In this document: piece by piece, positions 26,982 through 35,341 of the stretch
Numbering within the stretch: the stretch's first letter is position 1
How the letters are laid out: every line of letters begins with the position of its first letter
The notes under the pieces: model-generated
Told to the model about the DNA's origin: nothing
The model's database searches: none
The model's input: the letters and a program-made list of their open reading frames with translations, nothing else
Program-made: the position numbers and the translations under genes
DNA from: Alteromonas sp. ASW11-130
GTDB lineage: Bacteria; Pseudomonadota; Gammaproteobacteria; Enterobacterales; Alteromonadaceae
Length of the DNA stretch: 64,000 nucleotides
Reading direction: 5' to 3'
Assembly: GCF_026183735.1 (NCBI RefSeq)
Contig: NZ_JAPFRE010000025.1
Span: 1 to 64,000 of the forward strand

Positions 26982-29294
26982 TTATCCGCCGGCTCGGATC
27001 AATCCACCTAAACCTTTTTGTTCTAAAAACTCATTTATGTGTTGGAAAACATCTTCGTGGGTGGTGGACGTCAGCGCACAGGAGAGTAATCGCTTACTTT
27101 CTTGCAAAGTTACATTCCTTATAAGCCAATTTACTTTTCTTAGGTTGTACGCATTCATGCTCAGATTGCGATACCCCATTCCCATCAATAGAATTGCGCC
27201 CCCGGGCTCGCCAGCAATTTCTCCGCAGACTGTCACCGGGACACGGAAATTATCGGCTTGCTTAACGATATCGTATAAGGCACTTAACACGGCAGGGTGA
27301 TAGCTATTGTATAAATTTGCCACCCGCGAATTATTGCGATCCACTGCCAATAGATATTGGGTCAGGTCGTTGCTGCCAACCGAGAAAAAATCGACACACT
27401 TTGCCAATTGAGGTAATTGATAGAGTACGGAAGGTACTTCCAGCATAATGCCGATTTGGGGCTTCGTAAGGACAAGTTTCTGGCCTTTTATTTCGTCGCC
27501 GATTTCGTAGAATGCTTGGTCAATGAGACGCTTAGCTTCTTTAACTTCCCCTACGGAGGTGATCATCGGTAACATAATTCGAAGATTATTCAGCCCAAGG
27601 CTGGCACGCAGCATGGCCCGAACCTGAACTAAAAAAATCTCCGGATGGTCTAGTGTCAAACGAATGCCGCGCCAACCTAAAAAAGGATTTTCTTCACTAA
27701 TGGGAAAATAAGGTAAGGGTTTGTCGCCGCCCACATCTAGTGTGCGCATGGTGATAGGTTGAGTAGGTGAAGACTCAAGAATTTGTCGGTATAGTGCCAC
27801 CTGCTCTTGTTCAGAAGGAAAACGCTCCCGTATCATGAAAGGAATTTCTGTGCGATAAAGTCCGATACCCGTGCTTTGTGAATTCCCTGCCATTTCAATC
27901 TCAGTAGACAGCCCTGCATTCATATAGAGTGACATTCGCCAACCGTCAGGACTTTCAGCAGGCCTATCTTCTGCTTCTGCAATTCGCTCTGCCAGCACCT
28001 GTTCTTCTTGAATAAGCTGTAGAAATTCAGCCCGAATGGCGGGCGAAGGCGCTACGATAACCTCCCCAGCATAACCATCTAGCAGAATTTCTTTTTCATC
28101 GAGTAAACCAGGCGAAACATTCTGACATCCCATCACCGCCGGGACCCCCATCGCTCTGGCCAGAATTGCTGCATGGGAATTGTTAGAGCCTCGCACTGAC
28201 ACTATCCCTTTTAGAAAATGGGAAGGGAATTCAGCGAGCATAGAAGCAGACACTTCCACCGCAATAAGAATGCTGTCTTCTTGCGGTACCTTACGTTCGA
28301 GTGTATGGCCTTTTACTGTGATAAGAATGTTGGTCAGAATGCGGTTTGATAAATCGATAATATCAATCGCCCGCTCTTGCATATACGGGTCTTCCATATT
28401 CTGAAAACGGGCAGCATAATCTTCAACCACCATTTTCAGTGACGACGCCGCATCCCAACCTTGATGAATCTTTGCCTCGACTTCTCTACCTAGACTGCTC
28501 GCATCTAATAAGTGGTGATAAAGTTGAAATATTGATTTAACATCGTCCGGAATGCCTTCATCTAATCCGTCGGACAAGGAATCCACTTCTTTGCGTGTCG
28601 CTTCTACTCCAGTGCGATAAGCTTTGATCTCGTCAATATCGCCGCGCGCTTTTCTGGCCACCCAATTGCGCAAATCTACTTTAGTATCAAACGCAAAACC
28701 TTTGCCTACCGCAAGTCCTGGAGACCCCGCCACACCGCGCACATTTTTTTGCCGTGGCGCTGAGTCTACCGATGTATTGCTTAAGGCCCCGCGAATATCT
28801 GCGTTCGTGATTTCCAGTGCAACCTGCGCGGCCAGCGTGACTAAAAATGCTTCCTCATCTTCACTAAAGCGACGCATCTCACCTTGTTGCATGGTAATGA
28901 CGCCTAGCACTCGCCGCTGATGAATGATAGGAGTACCTAAAAATGCGTGATAATTTTCTTCTTTAACTTCAGGATAGTGTTTGAAGCGGGGGTGAGATGG
29001 CGCGTTTTCGATATTTAACGGCTCTTCCCTTTGCCCTACCAACCCGATGAGTCCTTCAGAAAATCCTATTCGTACTAAGTCAACAGAATCACGGGCAAGG
29101 CCGTCTGTGGCTTTTAGTACAAATTCCTGATTTTCGTAGTCGGCCAAATATATTGAACACGAGTCCACATCAGTGGTTTCTTTTACCCGTGTAGTCAGGC
29201 GAAACAATGCTTCATCAAGCACAGGAATTTGGATCATTTCCTGCACGATTCGCTTGAGTGTTGTAAGCATATTACCGCTTTGCATTGTTGCCAC
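26982..29294 (-). CDS. ptsP: Phosphoenolpyruvate-protein phosphotransferase PtsP (EI-Ntr)
   Basis: First enzyme of the nitrogen PTS, passing phosphate from PEP to NPr, 770 aa. An N-terminal GAF domain (about 1-150) precedes the PEP-utiliser N domain, the phosphohistidine domain with S-N-N-S-H374-A-A-I-L-A-R, and the TIM-barrel PEP-binding domain (E-I-P-F-M near 480, active-site C-G-E near 683). Full length and intact. It follows rppH by 27 bp, the usual rppH-ptsP operon. It links carbon and nitrogen status to cell physiology. Confidence 0.95.
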   Translation of the reverse strand: MATMQSGNMLTTLKRIVQEMIQIPVLDEALFRLTTRVKETTDVDSCSIYLADYENQEFVLKATDGLARDSVDLVRIGFSEGLIGLVGQREEPLNIENAPSHPRFKHYPEVKEENYHAFLGTPIIHQRRVLGVITMQQGEMRRFSEDEEAFLVTLAAQVALEITNADIRGALSNTSVDSAPRQKNVRGVAGSPGLAVGKGFAFDTKVDLRNWVARKARGDIDEIKAYRTGVEATRKEVDSLSDGLDEGIPDDVKSIFQLYHHLLDASSLGREVEAKIHQGWDAASSLKMVVEDYAARFQNMEDPYMQERAIDIIDLSNRILTNILITVKGHTLERKVPQEDSILIAVEVSASMLAEFPSHFLKGIVSVRGSNNSHAAILARAMGVPAVMGCQNVSPGLLDEKEILLDGYAGEVIVAPSPAIRAEFLQLIQEEQVLAERIAEAEDRPAESPDGWRMSLYMNAGLSTEIEMAGNSQSTGIGLYRTEIPFMIRERFPSEQEQVALYRQILESSPTQPITMRTLDVGGDKPLPYFPISEENPFLGWRGIRLTLDHPEIFLVQVRAMLRASLGLNNLRIMLPMITSVGEVKEAKRLIDQAFYEIGDEIKGQKLVLTKPQIGIMLEVPSVLYQLPQLAKCVDFFSVGSNDLTQYLLAVDRNNSRVANLYNSYHPAVLSALYDIVKQADNFRVPVTVCGEIAGEPGGAILLMGMGYRNLSMNAYNLRKVNWLIRNVTLQESKRLLSCALTSTTHEDVFQHINEFLEQKGLGGLIRAGG

Positions 29295-29321
29295 CTTGTG
29301 TTGCCTTAACGGCTACATAAC

Positions 29322-29852
29322 TTATCCACTTCTTCGTTTTTTACGGGATCGCTTGTGATGAGTAGCCTGAGCCCGTCCTGGGGCCATCACCACAGGACAG
29401 AACTCCTTCATCACCCGTCTATATACATCGCGTTTAAATGACACCACGTTGCGGATGGGATACCAATAACTGACCCAACGCCAGTCGTCAAATTCAGGGT
29501 GACCTGTTTTAAGTACATCCACATCTTTCTCGGGGCACTCCAGCTGCAGTAAAAACCATTTCTGTTTCTGGCCAATACAAACTGGATTACTTCCTTGCCT
29601 GATCAAACGTTTTGGTAACTTGTAACGCAACCAATTTCGCGTTACCCCCTGCACAGAGACATCTTCAGGGTTCAACCCTACCTCTTCGTGCAACTCCCGA
29701 TACATAGCTTCTTCTGCAGTTTCCCCTTCATCAATTCCGCCTTGTGGAAACTGCCATGAATGCTGACCATAACGCCTTGCCCAAAATACTTGTCCGATTC
29801 TGTTGCAAATCACTATGCCCACATTCGCACGGAATCCATCGGCATCTATCAC
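29322..29852 (-). CDS. rppH: RNA pyrophosphohydrolase RppH
   Basis: Removes pyrophosphate from mRNA 5' ends to start RNase E-dependent decay, 176 aa. The complete Nudix box Gx5Ex7REUxEExGU spans residues 38-60 (E44, R52, E53, E56, E57). The start [12 protein letters not shown] matches the family closely, and the C-terminus is basic (K-R-S-R-K-K-R-R). It is the first gene of the rppH-ptsP operon, divergent from mutH with about 105 bp between. Confidence 0.96.
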   Translation of the reverse strand: MIDADGFRANVGIVICNRIGQVFWARRYGQHSWQFPQGGIDEGETAEEAMYRELHEEVGLNPEDVSVQGVTRNWLRYKLPKRLIRQGSNPVCIGQKQKWFLLQLECPEKDVDVLKTGHPEFDDWRWVSYWYPIRNVVSFKRDVYRRVMKEFCPVVMAPGRAQATHHKRSRKKRRSG

Positions 29853-29957
29853 TCAGACTCCCGGGCACGATAAACTTTTCTATTTCTGCATTCTTCCATA
29901 AACTATAGCCCTTTCAAAGTATTAATATTTTTCTAGCGCAAAAAGGGCCATATATCT

Positions 29958-30632
29958 GTGAATCCACCTACTACACCTCCCGCAAATACCGACGATTTGA
30001 TGGCGCGGTGTCAACAAATAGCTGGGCTGTCATTAGGTGAATTAGCCTCGCTAGCGAAGATTAACATTCCGCCTGACTTCAAGCGTCATAAGGGCTGGAC
30101 GGGTCAGTTGATCGAAACTTGGCTAGGAGCAAGCGCCGGCTCTAAACCTACCCAAGACTTCCCTGAGCTAGGAATCGAATTAAAAACCATCCCAATCAAT
30201 TCAGCAGGTGAACCACTCGAAACAACTTACGCATGTTATGCACAATTACTCATTCCTCCCGGAACCACGTGGGAGAATTGCAATGTGCGTAATAAACTTT
30301 CTCAGGTGCTATGGGTTCCGGTTGAAGGTGAAAGACAAATTCCGGTCGCTCAACGACGCATAGCTATGCCTGTGTTATGGAAGCCCACCCCAGAACAGGA
30401 TGCGGCCCTTAAGCATGACTGGGAAGAAATTACCGAAATGATTATACTGGGAGAAGTGGAAAGAATAACGGCACGGCATGGAATAGTTATGCAATTGCGC
30501 CCAAAAGCGGCCGATGGCAGTGTATTGACCGAGGCTTTTGGTCCTGAGGGGGAGAAAATCAAAACGCGCCCCCGTGGATTTTATCTACGCAAAGAATTCA
30601 CCCGTCAGATTTTGCTAGAAGCGTTTTCATAG
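29958..30632 (+). CDS. mutH: DNA mismatch repair endonuclease MutH
   Basis: Nicks the unmethylated strand at hemimethylated GATC sites in MutHLS repair, 224 aa. The catalytic D-x6-E-x-K pattern is present: D67, E74, K76 in DFPELGIELKT. The C-terminal helix region (RPRGFYLRKEFT) is also conserved. Its presence implies Dam methylation in this organism. It is the last core gene before the integron array, whose last cassette converges on it. Confidence 0.95.
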   Translation: MNPPTTPPANTDDLMARCQQIAGLSLGELASLAKINIPPDFKRHKGWTGQLIETWLGASAGSKPTQDFPELGIELKTIPINSAGEPLETTYACYAQLLIPPGTTWENCNVRNKLSQVLWVPVEGERQIPVAQRRIAMPVLWKPTPEQDAALKHDWEEITEMIILGEVERITARHGIVMQLRPKAADGSVLTEAFGPEGEKIKTRPRGFYLRKEFTRQILLEAFS

Positions 30633-30713
30633 ATGCGTTTACAACCCTTTTTTAAAGCCACGAATTACGTGTGTATCGGGTATAGAAGTAATGCAATGGA
30701 TTTTTATAAACCC

Positions 30714-30856
30714 GCTTAACCTTACATAGCATGAAATAGAGACGAGAGAACAGCTCGGACGGCTACACCTTACCAGGTGAAGGCTAGCAATTCTGCACCT
30801 GGTTTTAGCCCTAAATGGTATACTTATGGCGAACATAAAAGTGAGCCAGGTTAATG
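30714..30856 (-). other. attC-like site, last cassette
   Basis: GCTTAAC (30714-30720) on the left and GTTAATG (30850-30856) on the right bound 143 bp just after the HExxH cassette gene stop. Internally CACCT...AGGTG can pair. Long for an attC, hence moderate confidence. Confidence 0.4.
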
Positions 30857-30861
30857 TCAAC

Positions 30862-31383
30862 TTACCAATCGAGACTATATTTTTTATTCGCTTCATACGC
30901 TTCGACTTCTAACGGGGCGTTTTCGTATCCGTATGTAGCTAAATCTGAAAAGTGTTGAGTAATTACGCTGTCAAGACTGGCTTTTTCGATTTGCCGCACG
31001 TGAACTAACTCATGTGCAAGTTTCGGCCTATTTAATTCATAACCATTTCGAATATAAATCGAATAGCCAAACGCTTGCGCATCATTGGTTATACCTTCAC
31101 CAATAAAGCCAAGCGTTTTTAGCGCAAAGTTTTCCCGAGGAAAGGGAACTTGGTCTACGTATACCAACCTTACTTTTTCCGGATGTTGAAGGCCCACTTC
31201 AAAGGCTAGCTTCAGTTGCTTTTGATTGAGTGGAATACCTGTTTCTCCCCCTTTCTCATCCGTTTCATATGCCCATTGGATATACTGGGGTAACAGCACA
31301 CTGGAAATAATTTTCTCGTGGAAAAACACTAACGCTATCACCGTCAAAACCATGGCCAAAATAAGTGATTTTACAACTTTCAC
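30862..31383 (-). CDS. Cassette: membrane-anchored HExxH protein
   Basis: A 173-aa protein starting at GTG with AAGGAG upstream. One N-terminal hydrophobic anchor (about residues 5-30) is followed by a soluble domain facing the periplasm. H124-E-L-V-H128 is a zinc-metallopeptidase-type HExxH, with a further E at 133 and acidic residues E158/E161 as possible third ligands. The family resembles DUF4157-like putative peptidases, but I cannot name it. It may be a protease or an inactive relative. It is the cassette farthest from intI and converges on mutH. Confidence 0.7.
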   Translation of the reverse strand: MKVVKSLILAMVLTVIALVFFHEKIISSVLLPQYIQWAYETDEKGGETGIPLNQKQLKLAFEVGLQHPEKVRLVYVDQVPFPRENFALKTLGFIGEGITNDAQAFGYSIYIRNGYELNRPKLAHELVHVRQIEKASLDSVITQHFSDLATYGYENAPLEVEAYEANKKYSLDW

Positions 31384-31435
31384 ACGTTTACAAAACTCCT
31401 TTTAAATACGTTATAAGTTCGCCTGTTAAATTGAA

Positions 31436-31539
31436 TTCAAACGTTCGCATATTGGAACCACTCCTAGCAGCAAATTCGCTGCAAGGAATGCTCTTTGTTG
31501 GCTGGGGGCAGCTAATTAGGTTTTCGAATGTTGCTATAT
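31436..31539 (-). other. attC-like site
   Basis: TTCAAAC (31436-31442) and GCTATAT (31533-31539) bound about 104 bp after the 72-aa cassette gene. A GCAGC-AAATTC-GCTGC hairpin lies inside. The right-hand box reads GCTATAT where GTTATAT is expected, suggesting erosion. Confidence 0.4.
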
Positions 31540-31545
31540 GTCATT

Positions 31546-31764
31546 TTACGTCGGATGACTGCTAGCTTTAGGAATATCGCTTTTAAACACTAAGACGATG
31601 AGAAATATAAGAGCAACCGGCGGAATAAATGCGGTAACAAATGCGATCACTGCGGTAATACCAGGAGTTTGCGTTTTCCGTTTACCCAAATAATAACCCA
31701 GGCCTGCCATGACACACGCCAGAACTACGATGATTAGGCCTAATAATGTCGCATTGATAGTCAA
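31546..31764 (-). CDS. Cassette: small two-helix membrane protein
   Basis: A 72-aa protein from a TTG start with AAAGGAA seven bases upstream. Two hydrophobic helices (about 6-26 and 38-62) flank a short basic turn with Y-Y-L-G-K-R-K, giving a helical hairpin topology; the tail is D-I-P-K-A-S-S-H-P. No domain recognised. Small two-helix proteins are common integron cassette products. Confidence 0.65.
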   Translation of the reverse strand: MTINATLLGLIIVVLACVMAGLGYYLGKRKTQTPGITAVIAFVTAFIPPVALIFLIVLVFKSDIPKASSHPT

Positions 31765-31978
31765 ACTAAAATTCCTTTTATAATATGCCGTTTACACATC
31801 AAAGCATTCCACCCACTGTGCGATGCCAATGTATTTAAGCCTAAGCGATAACTGAGGTCAAACGCTATTAAATTAGCCAGCAGCCATACCGGGCGCACTT
31901 GCAACTGCCATGCTTTTAGATGTTGTGTAATACGACCTCCTCAAACTGTCTGCCAAGATGACGTCCTATTTTGAAGTT

Positions 31979-32075
31979 ACTTAACTGCCTGCGTCACCAG
32001 TCCAAACTTAGCTTCTGAGGTCATAATCCATTGGCTGTAGCGCTTACGAAGAACGCTGCCTTCCCTTTGTTATCC
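31979..32075 (-). other. attC-like site
   Basis: ACTTAAC (31979-31985, a perfect RYYYAAC) and GTTATCC (32069-32075) bound 97 bp downstream of the 54-aa cassette gene. The inner arms GCCTGCGTC and GAACGCTGCC are imperfectly complementary, as in L boxes of attC. Confidence 0.5.
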
Positions 32076-32101
32076 ACCTGCAACAGCCAATACGAAAATA
32101 C

Positions 32102-32266
32102 TTACTTATTTCGCTTTAACGGAAATAATCCAAACCAGAAGGCGCCCTCTAAGATGAAGCCCAATGCAACGAATATAAACATACCTGTTTGATTACCAAA
32201 ACTATATGAAGATATGGCAGCCAGCAATAGTACGAAAGTAAAAATGTAACGATAAATAGACTTCAT
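32102..32266 (-). CDS. Cassette: 54-aa two-helix membrane protein
   Basis: A short gene with AAAGGAA upstream of its ATG at 32266. Two hydrophobic segments (about 6-21 and 28-47) are separated by a G-N-Q-T-G turn; the end is basic (L-K-R-N-K). It lies in the array with the same orientation and spacing as its neighbours, and an attC-like site follows it. Function unknown. Confidence 0.6.
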   Translation of the reverse strand: MKSIYRYIFTFVLLLAAISSYSFGNQTGMFIFVALGFILEGAFWFGLFPLKRNK

Positions 32267-32413
32267 ACACTTTTTTCCTTTGATTGCGTCGTCGTTAGTC
32301 GCCCCTGCTAATGAAGGTATCGTAAATAAACGAAGGAGACGCTATGTTATCTTCACCCTCAGAACTATAATTATTGAAGGTAGCTTCAGCGCTTTATGTG
32401 TAAATAAGCTCCA

Positions 32414-32650
32414 TTAATCTAATGGGAAAAGCTCGAAATCGACAAATCGTTCCCATTTTTTGAACCATTGATCAAATAACTTTTCGTCATTTGACTCCAT
32501 GAGTTGAAAACAAATGTTCTTCTCAGTATTTACCCACGAGTTCAAATAGTATAAACCGTCGGGGAACTGCCTCCCTTTTTCGTTGTACACTCTGTAATTT
32601 TCTTCCATCAACCCTTCTTTAAAATTCTCCACAACCATATATTTTTTCAA
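32414..32650 (-). CDS. Cassette: DUF3303 family protein
   Basis: A 78-aa soluble protein, recognised as DUF3303-type by the opening M-V-V-E-N-F-K-E-G, the G-R-x-x-P-x-G-L-Y-Y-L-N-S-W centre and C-F-Q-L-M-E-S-N-D near residues 48-56, with F-D-Q-W-x-x-K-W-E-R-F-V-D-F after it. These are ferredoxin-fold, dimeric alpha-beta proteins resembling antibiotic monooxygenases; no activity is known to me. The start is a TTG with AAGGAAA upstream; an ATG four codons later is an alternative. Confidence 0.75.
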   Translation of the reverse strand: MKKYMVVENFKEGLMEENYRVYNEKGRQFPDGLYYLNSWVNTEKNICFQLMESNDEKLFDQWFKKWERFVDFELFPLD

Positions 32651-32659
32651 AACATTTCC

Positions 32660-32764
32660 TTATTTAAAAACTGGTAACTTTGCATACTCTTCTTCGAATC
32701 CAATAATTCTACTGCCTGTTACAGAAGTTTTACCCTGAACTTGAAAAGAAATAGCGATAAACAT
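32660..32764 (-). pseudogene. Possible remnant of a small secreted cassette protein
   Basis: A 34-codon frame reads like the end of a signal peptide (M-F-I-A-I-S-F-Q-V-Q-G) followed by a short polar mature part ending A-K-L-P-V-F-K. Upstream the hydrophobic frame continues through I-I-I-L-A with no usable start before a TGA. Its stop overlaps the ribosome-binding site of the DUF3303 gene. Likely a truncated cassette or first cistron; could be chance. Confidence 0.3.
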
Positions 32765-32836
32765 AGCTAAGATAATTATTGTATTCGTTCAATGCCATCG
32801 TATTGCAACGACTTAACTATTAAATAAACATTCCAT

Positions 32837-32902
32837 TCCAAACGCGAAGCGCCTCGCTGTAGGGTTCCAAAAGATTTAAGGGGCCGGGGCGACAGCGTTG
32901 CC
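32837..32902 (-). other. attC-like site
   Basis: TCCAAAC (32837-32843) and GTTGCCA (32896-32902) bound 66 bp, a typical attC size. CGCTGT and ACAGCG inside form complementary arms. It follows the NTF2-like cassette gene directly. Confidence 0.5.
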
Positions 32903-32905
32903 ATC

Positions 32906-33403
32906 CTACTTTTGCGCGTTCTCTATTTCTGTAACGGTAAAAGACACTGACGTGATTTTCCAGTCCGCGCCAACTTTAACTAAGCTCCATGATTCTGTAC
33001 CCCACGCTTTCTTAATTCCGCTTTCATGATCGCTGTAATCGAAGTGGACGCTACCTAGATACCCGTCTGTCTGAACTTTTATATTCCACATTTTTTCTTC
33101 TTGCGGTTCCTCACCTTCCAACATAGTAACGGGCGGTCCGAATTTGCCAAAATCTACAACAGAAGGATAGTTAGGTTTATGCGCACGTTTTTTATCTAAC
33201 ATTTCCTTGCTGAAGACAGCAATAAAAGGAACATCTTCATCGAAAAAGAGTGAGCTAAACGCTTCTTTGTCTTTATTGATTATACTAACGCGAAACTTCT
33301 CAACTAATTCTCTGATTTGGGCTTCCGAAGTAGACATTGGGGTTGCCATAGATTGAAGAGTAAATAATGTGGTAACTACACAGAATAAAGATCCTTTTCT
33401 CAT
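32906..33403 (-). CDS. Cassette: exported NTF2/SnoaL-like protein
   Basis: A 165-aa protein with a signal peptide (about 1-20, ending S-M-A-T) and a SnoaL/DUF4440-like cone fold. Typical features are the N-terminal helix E-A-Q-I-R-E-L-V-E-K-F, the N-K-D-K-E-A-F-S-S-L-F stretch and closing strands with W-S-L-V-K-V-G-A-D-W-K-I-T-S-V-S-F. Relatives are isomerases, binding proteins or enzymes of unknown use, so no substrate can be assigned. No strong Shine-Dalgarno is visible. Confidence 0.72.
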   Translation of the reverse strand: MRKGSLFCVVTTLFTLQSMATPMSTSEAQIRELVEKFRVSIINKDKEAFSSLFFDEDVPFIAVFSKEMLDKKRAHKPNYPSVVDFGKFGPPVTMLEGEEPQEEKMWNIKVQTDGYLGSVHFDYSDHESGIKKAWGTESWSLVKVGADWKITSVSFTVTEIENAQK

Positions 33404-33420
33404 TTTAATTCTCTAATTTT

Positions 33421-33487
33421 GAAGTTATGCACCACCGTATTAAGAGCACGGTGGCGTTGTGCTTTAATAACGAAACACTGGTTATTA
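33421..33487 (-). other. attC-like double hairpin
   Basis: GTTATTA (33481-33487) overlaps the stop of the 72-aa gene. A TAATAAC-type repeat nine bases away can pair with it, and next to it GCACCACCGT and ACGGTGGCGTTGTGC form a strong imperfect stem. The left-end 7-mer is poorly conserved. Confidence 0.4.
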
Positions 33488-33703
33488 CAGTCCGCTTTCT
33501 ACCATTTCTTTGATAATGCGTGCTTTGACAAAATGATCTAGCCGGTGTGTTTGAATCCACCATGTGGCCATTTCCATTAGTAATTCTGGATTATCGTTCT
33601 TATTTGCAAAGAATGCATAAAAAGATAATCCCACATTATTCCCTTTGGCTGCTATTTTAGCGTTGCATACGGAAACTATTTTTTCTCTAAGTATCTGCCT
33701 CAT
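33485..33703 (-). CDS. Cassette: small hypothetical protein
   Basis: A 72-aa soluble, mostly helical protein with one Cys and three Trp/His-rich spots (MATWWIQTHRLDHF, near residues 45-58). No signal peptide, membrane segment or known motif. Ribosome-binding sequence is weak (ACGAG 14 bases ahead). The GTTATTA of its attC-like site overlaps its stop codon. Confidence 0.5.
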   Translation of the reverse strand: MRQILREKIVSVCNAKIAAKGNNVGLSFYAFFANKNDNPELLMEMATWWIQTHRLDHFVKARIIKEMVESGL

Positions 33704-33711
33704 GGCGTTTA

Positions 33712-33763
33712 TTTAACTCCGTTTAACTTATTACGAAAAGCTAAGCAAATTTTAAAGTTATAT
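33712..33763 (-). other. Short attC-like site
   Basis: ATTTAAC (33712-33718) and a second GTTTAAC (33721-33727) on the left, GTTATAT (33757-33763) on the right; the latter overlaps the stop codon of the secreted-family gene. Only about 52 bp, shorter than most attC sites. Confidence 0.4.
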
Positions 33764-34086
33764 TATTTTGATTGTATCCATCTAATATCTTCTGTATTTG
33801 AATTAATACCACAATTCCCCGTGCCACTTACTTTTATATTTGATTTACTTCGTTGAGCCGCCAAAAATGTAGCGAACATCGTTTTCCCTATTTCTGTATT
33901 AATATTAAATGAATAATCATAACCATTACTATTATTCGCACAGGGTGTGGAGTTATTAAAACTCATATCGACGTGAATTGTAGCTCCAGTTGCTGGGCCA
34001 AATTCCATTTTTATAACAGTTCCCTCTTGGGGCGTAGCCCAAACAATAGGTGAAAGAGCCAGTAAAGATAATACTTTAAATTTCAT
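33763..34086 (-). CDS. Cassette: small secreted cysteine protein, family member E
   Basis: A 107-aa exported protein with AAGGAT before its ATG and a signal peptide ending near I-V-W-A-T (residue 18). The mature part follows the shared pattern of five array proteins: beta-strand-rich start (G-T-V-I-K-M-E-F), a Cys near residue 49, a helix F-A-T-F-L-A-A-Q-R-S-K, then strand N-I-K-V-S-G-T-G-N-C and a final I-R-W-I strand. The two conserved Cys could form a disulfide. Function unknown. Confidence 0.65.
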   Translation of the reverse strand: MKFKVLSLLALSPIVWATPQEGTVIKMEFGPATGATIHVDMSFNNSTPCANNSNGYDYSFNINTEIGKTMFATFLAAQRSKSNIKVSGTGNCGINSNTEDIRWIQSK

Positions 34087-34101
34087 ATGTATCCTTCGTA
34101 T

Positions 34102-34226
34102 TGATAACGTAACCTGTGACTAAAATTTACCCAATCTTTATACTTTTTTAGAGCAATTGCCGCTGCCTATGTTCGTCGCTTAAGGTGTAAATCTGCTAGT
34201 GAATGTTCCTGCTTAGCGCGTTAATG
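34102..34226 (-). other. attC-like site
   Basis: TGATAAC (34102-34108) and GTTAATG (34220-34226) bound 125 bp between the membrane-protein cassette and secreted member E. The outer boxes are recognisable; the inner arms are weak. Confidence 0.4.
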
Positions 34227-34232
34227 GATTTA

Positions 34233-34583
34233 TTATCCGCTTTTAGTACTTAGGCACATAAGGATGCTAATGCCTGCAAAGAGCAGCAAAGAGAAATGTT
34301 TACCCTTTGTGAGATATGCAGCGCGGTGAGCACTAAGTGTAAAAAAAGCACTAATAGTGTTCAATCTAGCCAAAGGCGAATATTGCTGAAACAGCAAGAA
34401 TCCTGCAAAACCGAACCATGCCAAAGATGTGTTGTGCCAGGCAAACCGGCGTGTGCTCTTGATGAATTCATAGCTTCCCACCATAGGTGGAAGATTGTCT
34501 CGCCTAAAAAGACGTATTGGAATATTGCACTCACCCAAAATAGAGCGAGTAAAATCACTGAGCGTTAATAGAGCGGCAGTCAT
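34233..34583 (-). CDS. Cassette: hypothetical membrane protein
   Basis: A 116-aa protein using the ATG at 34583, six bases after AAGGAGG; an ATG two codons earlier is too close to that site. The C-terminal half has two or three hydrophobic helices (about residues 54-68, 72-85 and 97-112), while the N-terminal 45 residues are polar and Arg-rich (P-I-R-L-F-R-R-D-N). A second leftward frame (34361-34558) also looks membrane-like; a frameshift joining the two cannot be excluded. Family not recognised. Confidence 0.5.
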   Translation of the reverse strand: MTAALLTLSDFTRSILGECNIPIRLFRRDNLPPMVGSYEFIKSTRRFAWHNTSLAWFGFAGFLLFQQYSPLARLNTISAFFTLSAHRAAYLTKGKHFSLLLFAGISILMCLSTKSG

Positions 34584-34599
34584 CTCCATCCTCCTTGGT

Positions 34600-34655
34600 C
34601 GTTAACTTTTATCTTATCCCGACTTTCGCGAGCCCTTTTTGAGTAATCGTTCTGA
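34600..34655 (-). other. attC-like site
   Basis: CGTTAAC (34600-34606) and GTTCTGA (34649-34655) bound 56 bp. The cassette start pattern GTTAACG then AAGGAGG follows in leftward orientation. The right box is imperfect. Confidence 0.35.
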
Positions 34656-34667
34656 GACTGATATGCC

Positions 34668-34976
34668 TCACATCAAAACATACGCCCAACTTACCTCTTC
34701 ATAACTACCATAGCATTTTTCTGTGCCTACGATATCCACTCTTTTCTCACTCGCCTTGCTAGCTAAAAAACCGCTGTATAAAGCGTCATAATTTGGGTGT
34801 GAATTAACCAAATGCCACTTGTCAGAACTCGAGCAAGAACTACCTGTCGAGTCAGTCCATATTTCGATATAGTCGGCTTTGACAATGAGTTTTGTAATTT
34901 TAGTTGGAGCACTTCGGCCTGCGTAAGAGTAGGCCGAAAACGCTAAAATAATTAAACCAATTACCAATTTTCTCAT
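34668..34976 (-). CDS. Cassette: small secreted cysteine protein, family member D
   Basis: A 102-aa exported protein; AAAGGAT lies eight bases before the ATG, and the signal peptide ends near S-Y-A-G (residue 20). The mature part shows the shared plan: I-T-K-L-I-V-K-A-D-Y-I-E-I-W strands, Cys near 48, a helix Y-S-G-F-L-A-S-K-A-S-E-K, strand R-V-D-I-V-G-T-E-K-C, then V-S-W-A-Y-V-L. Two cysteines match those of members A-C and E. Confidence 0.68.
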   Translation of the reverse strand: MRKLVIGLIILAFSAYSYAGRSAPTKITKLIVKADYIEIWTDSTGSSCSSSDKWHLVNSHPNYDALYSGFLASKASEKRVDIVGTEKCYGSYEEVSWAYVLM

Positions 34977-35341
34977 CTTTCTTTATCCTTTCCAGATAGT
35001 TTATTCAAAGCCGCATAACCGCGGCCGGTCAAGGGCGTCCGGTAGAGAGATCTTGTCTCGGAACAGACTGAATGGATTTGCCAGGCATTTCTTCAAAAGA
35101 TGGACGCTGTTGTACCGATTGATTCGCCATAGCTTCTTGATGATCGATGGGTTGCAGCGGGCAACAAAATCTATGCCGCCTGCAACAATAAACCATTGCA
35201 GATAACTCTATCCACAATTGGCTCCAGTAGCACAGAAGGCTCAAAGTACTCTTTACGTCGGAGCGTGCATTTTGACCTGTTACCGCCCCTTACAAGAGCG
35301 CAGCGACGCCGCAAATGATTGTGAAGTACCGCGAACAACAC
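34977..35341. other. Array segment without a confident gene
   Basis: 365 bp. GCATAAC at 35013-35019 looks like a cassette boundary (GTTATGC leftward). A 71-aa leftward frame (35029-35244) has unusual Cys/Arg/Gln composition and no ribosome-binding site. Rightward bases near 35085-35120 faintly recall an IS5-type transposase N-terminus (F-L-Q-K-M-D-A-V-V-P) but break off. Probably an eroded cassette. Confidence 0.35.

Noticed and set aside
30639-30896. 85-aa leftward frame after mutH
   Set aside because: Overlaps the attC-like region and the end of the HExxH gene, with no ribosome-binding site or protein-like features.
34361-34558. 65-aa leftward membrane-like frame inside another cassette gene
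   Set aside because: The overlapping 116-aa frame has the strong AAGGAGG and spans the whole cassette; a frameshifted gene remains possible.
35029-35244. 71-aa leftward frame, and a faint IS5-like trace on the other strand
   Set aside because: No ribosome-binding site, odd composition; the transposase resemblance is about ten residues and then hits a stop.
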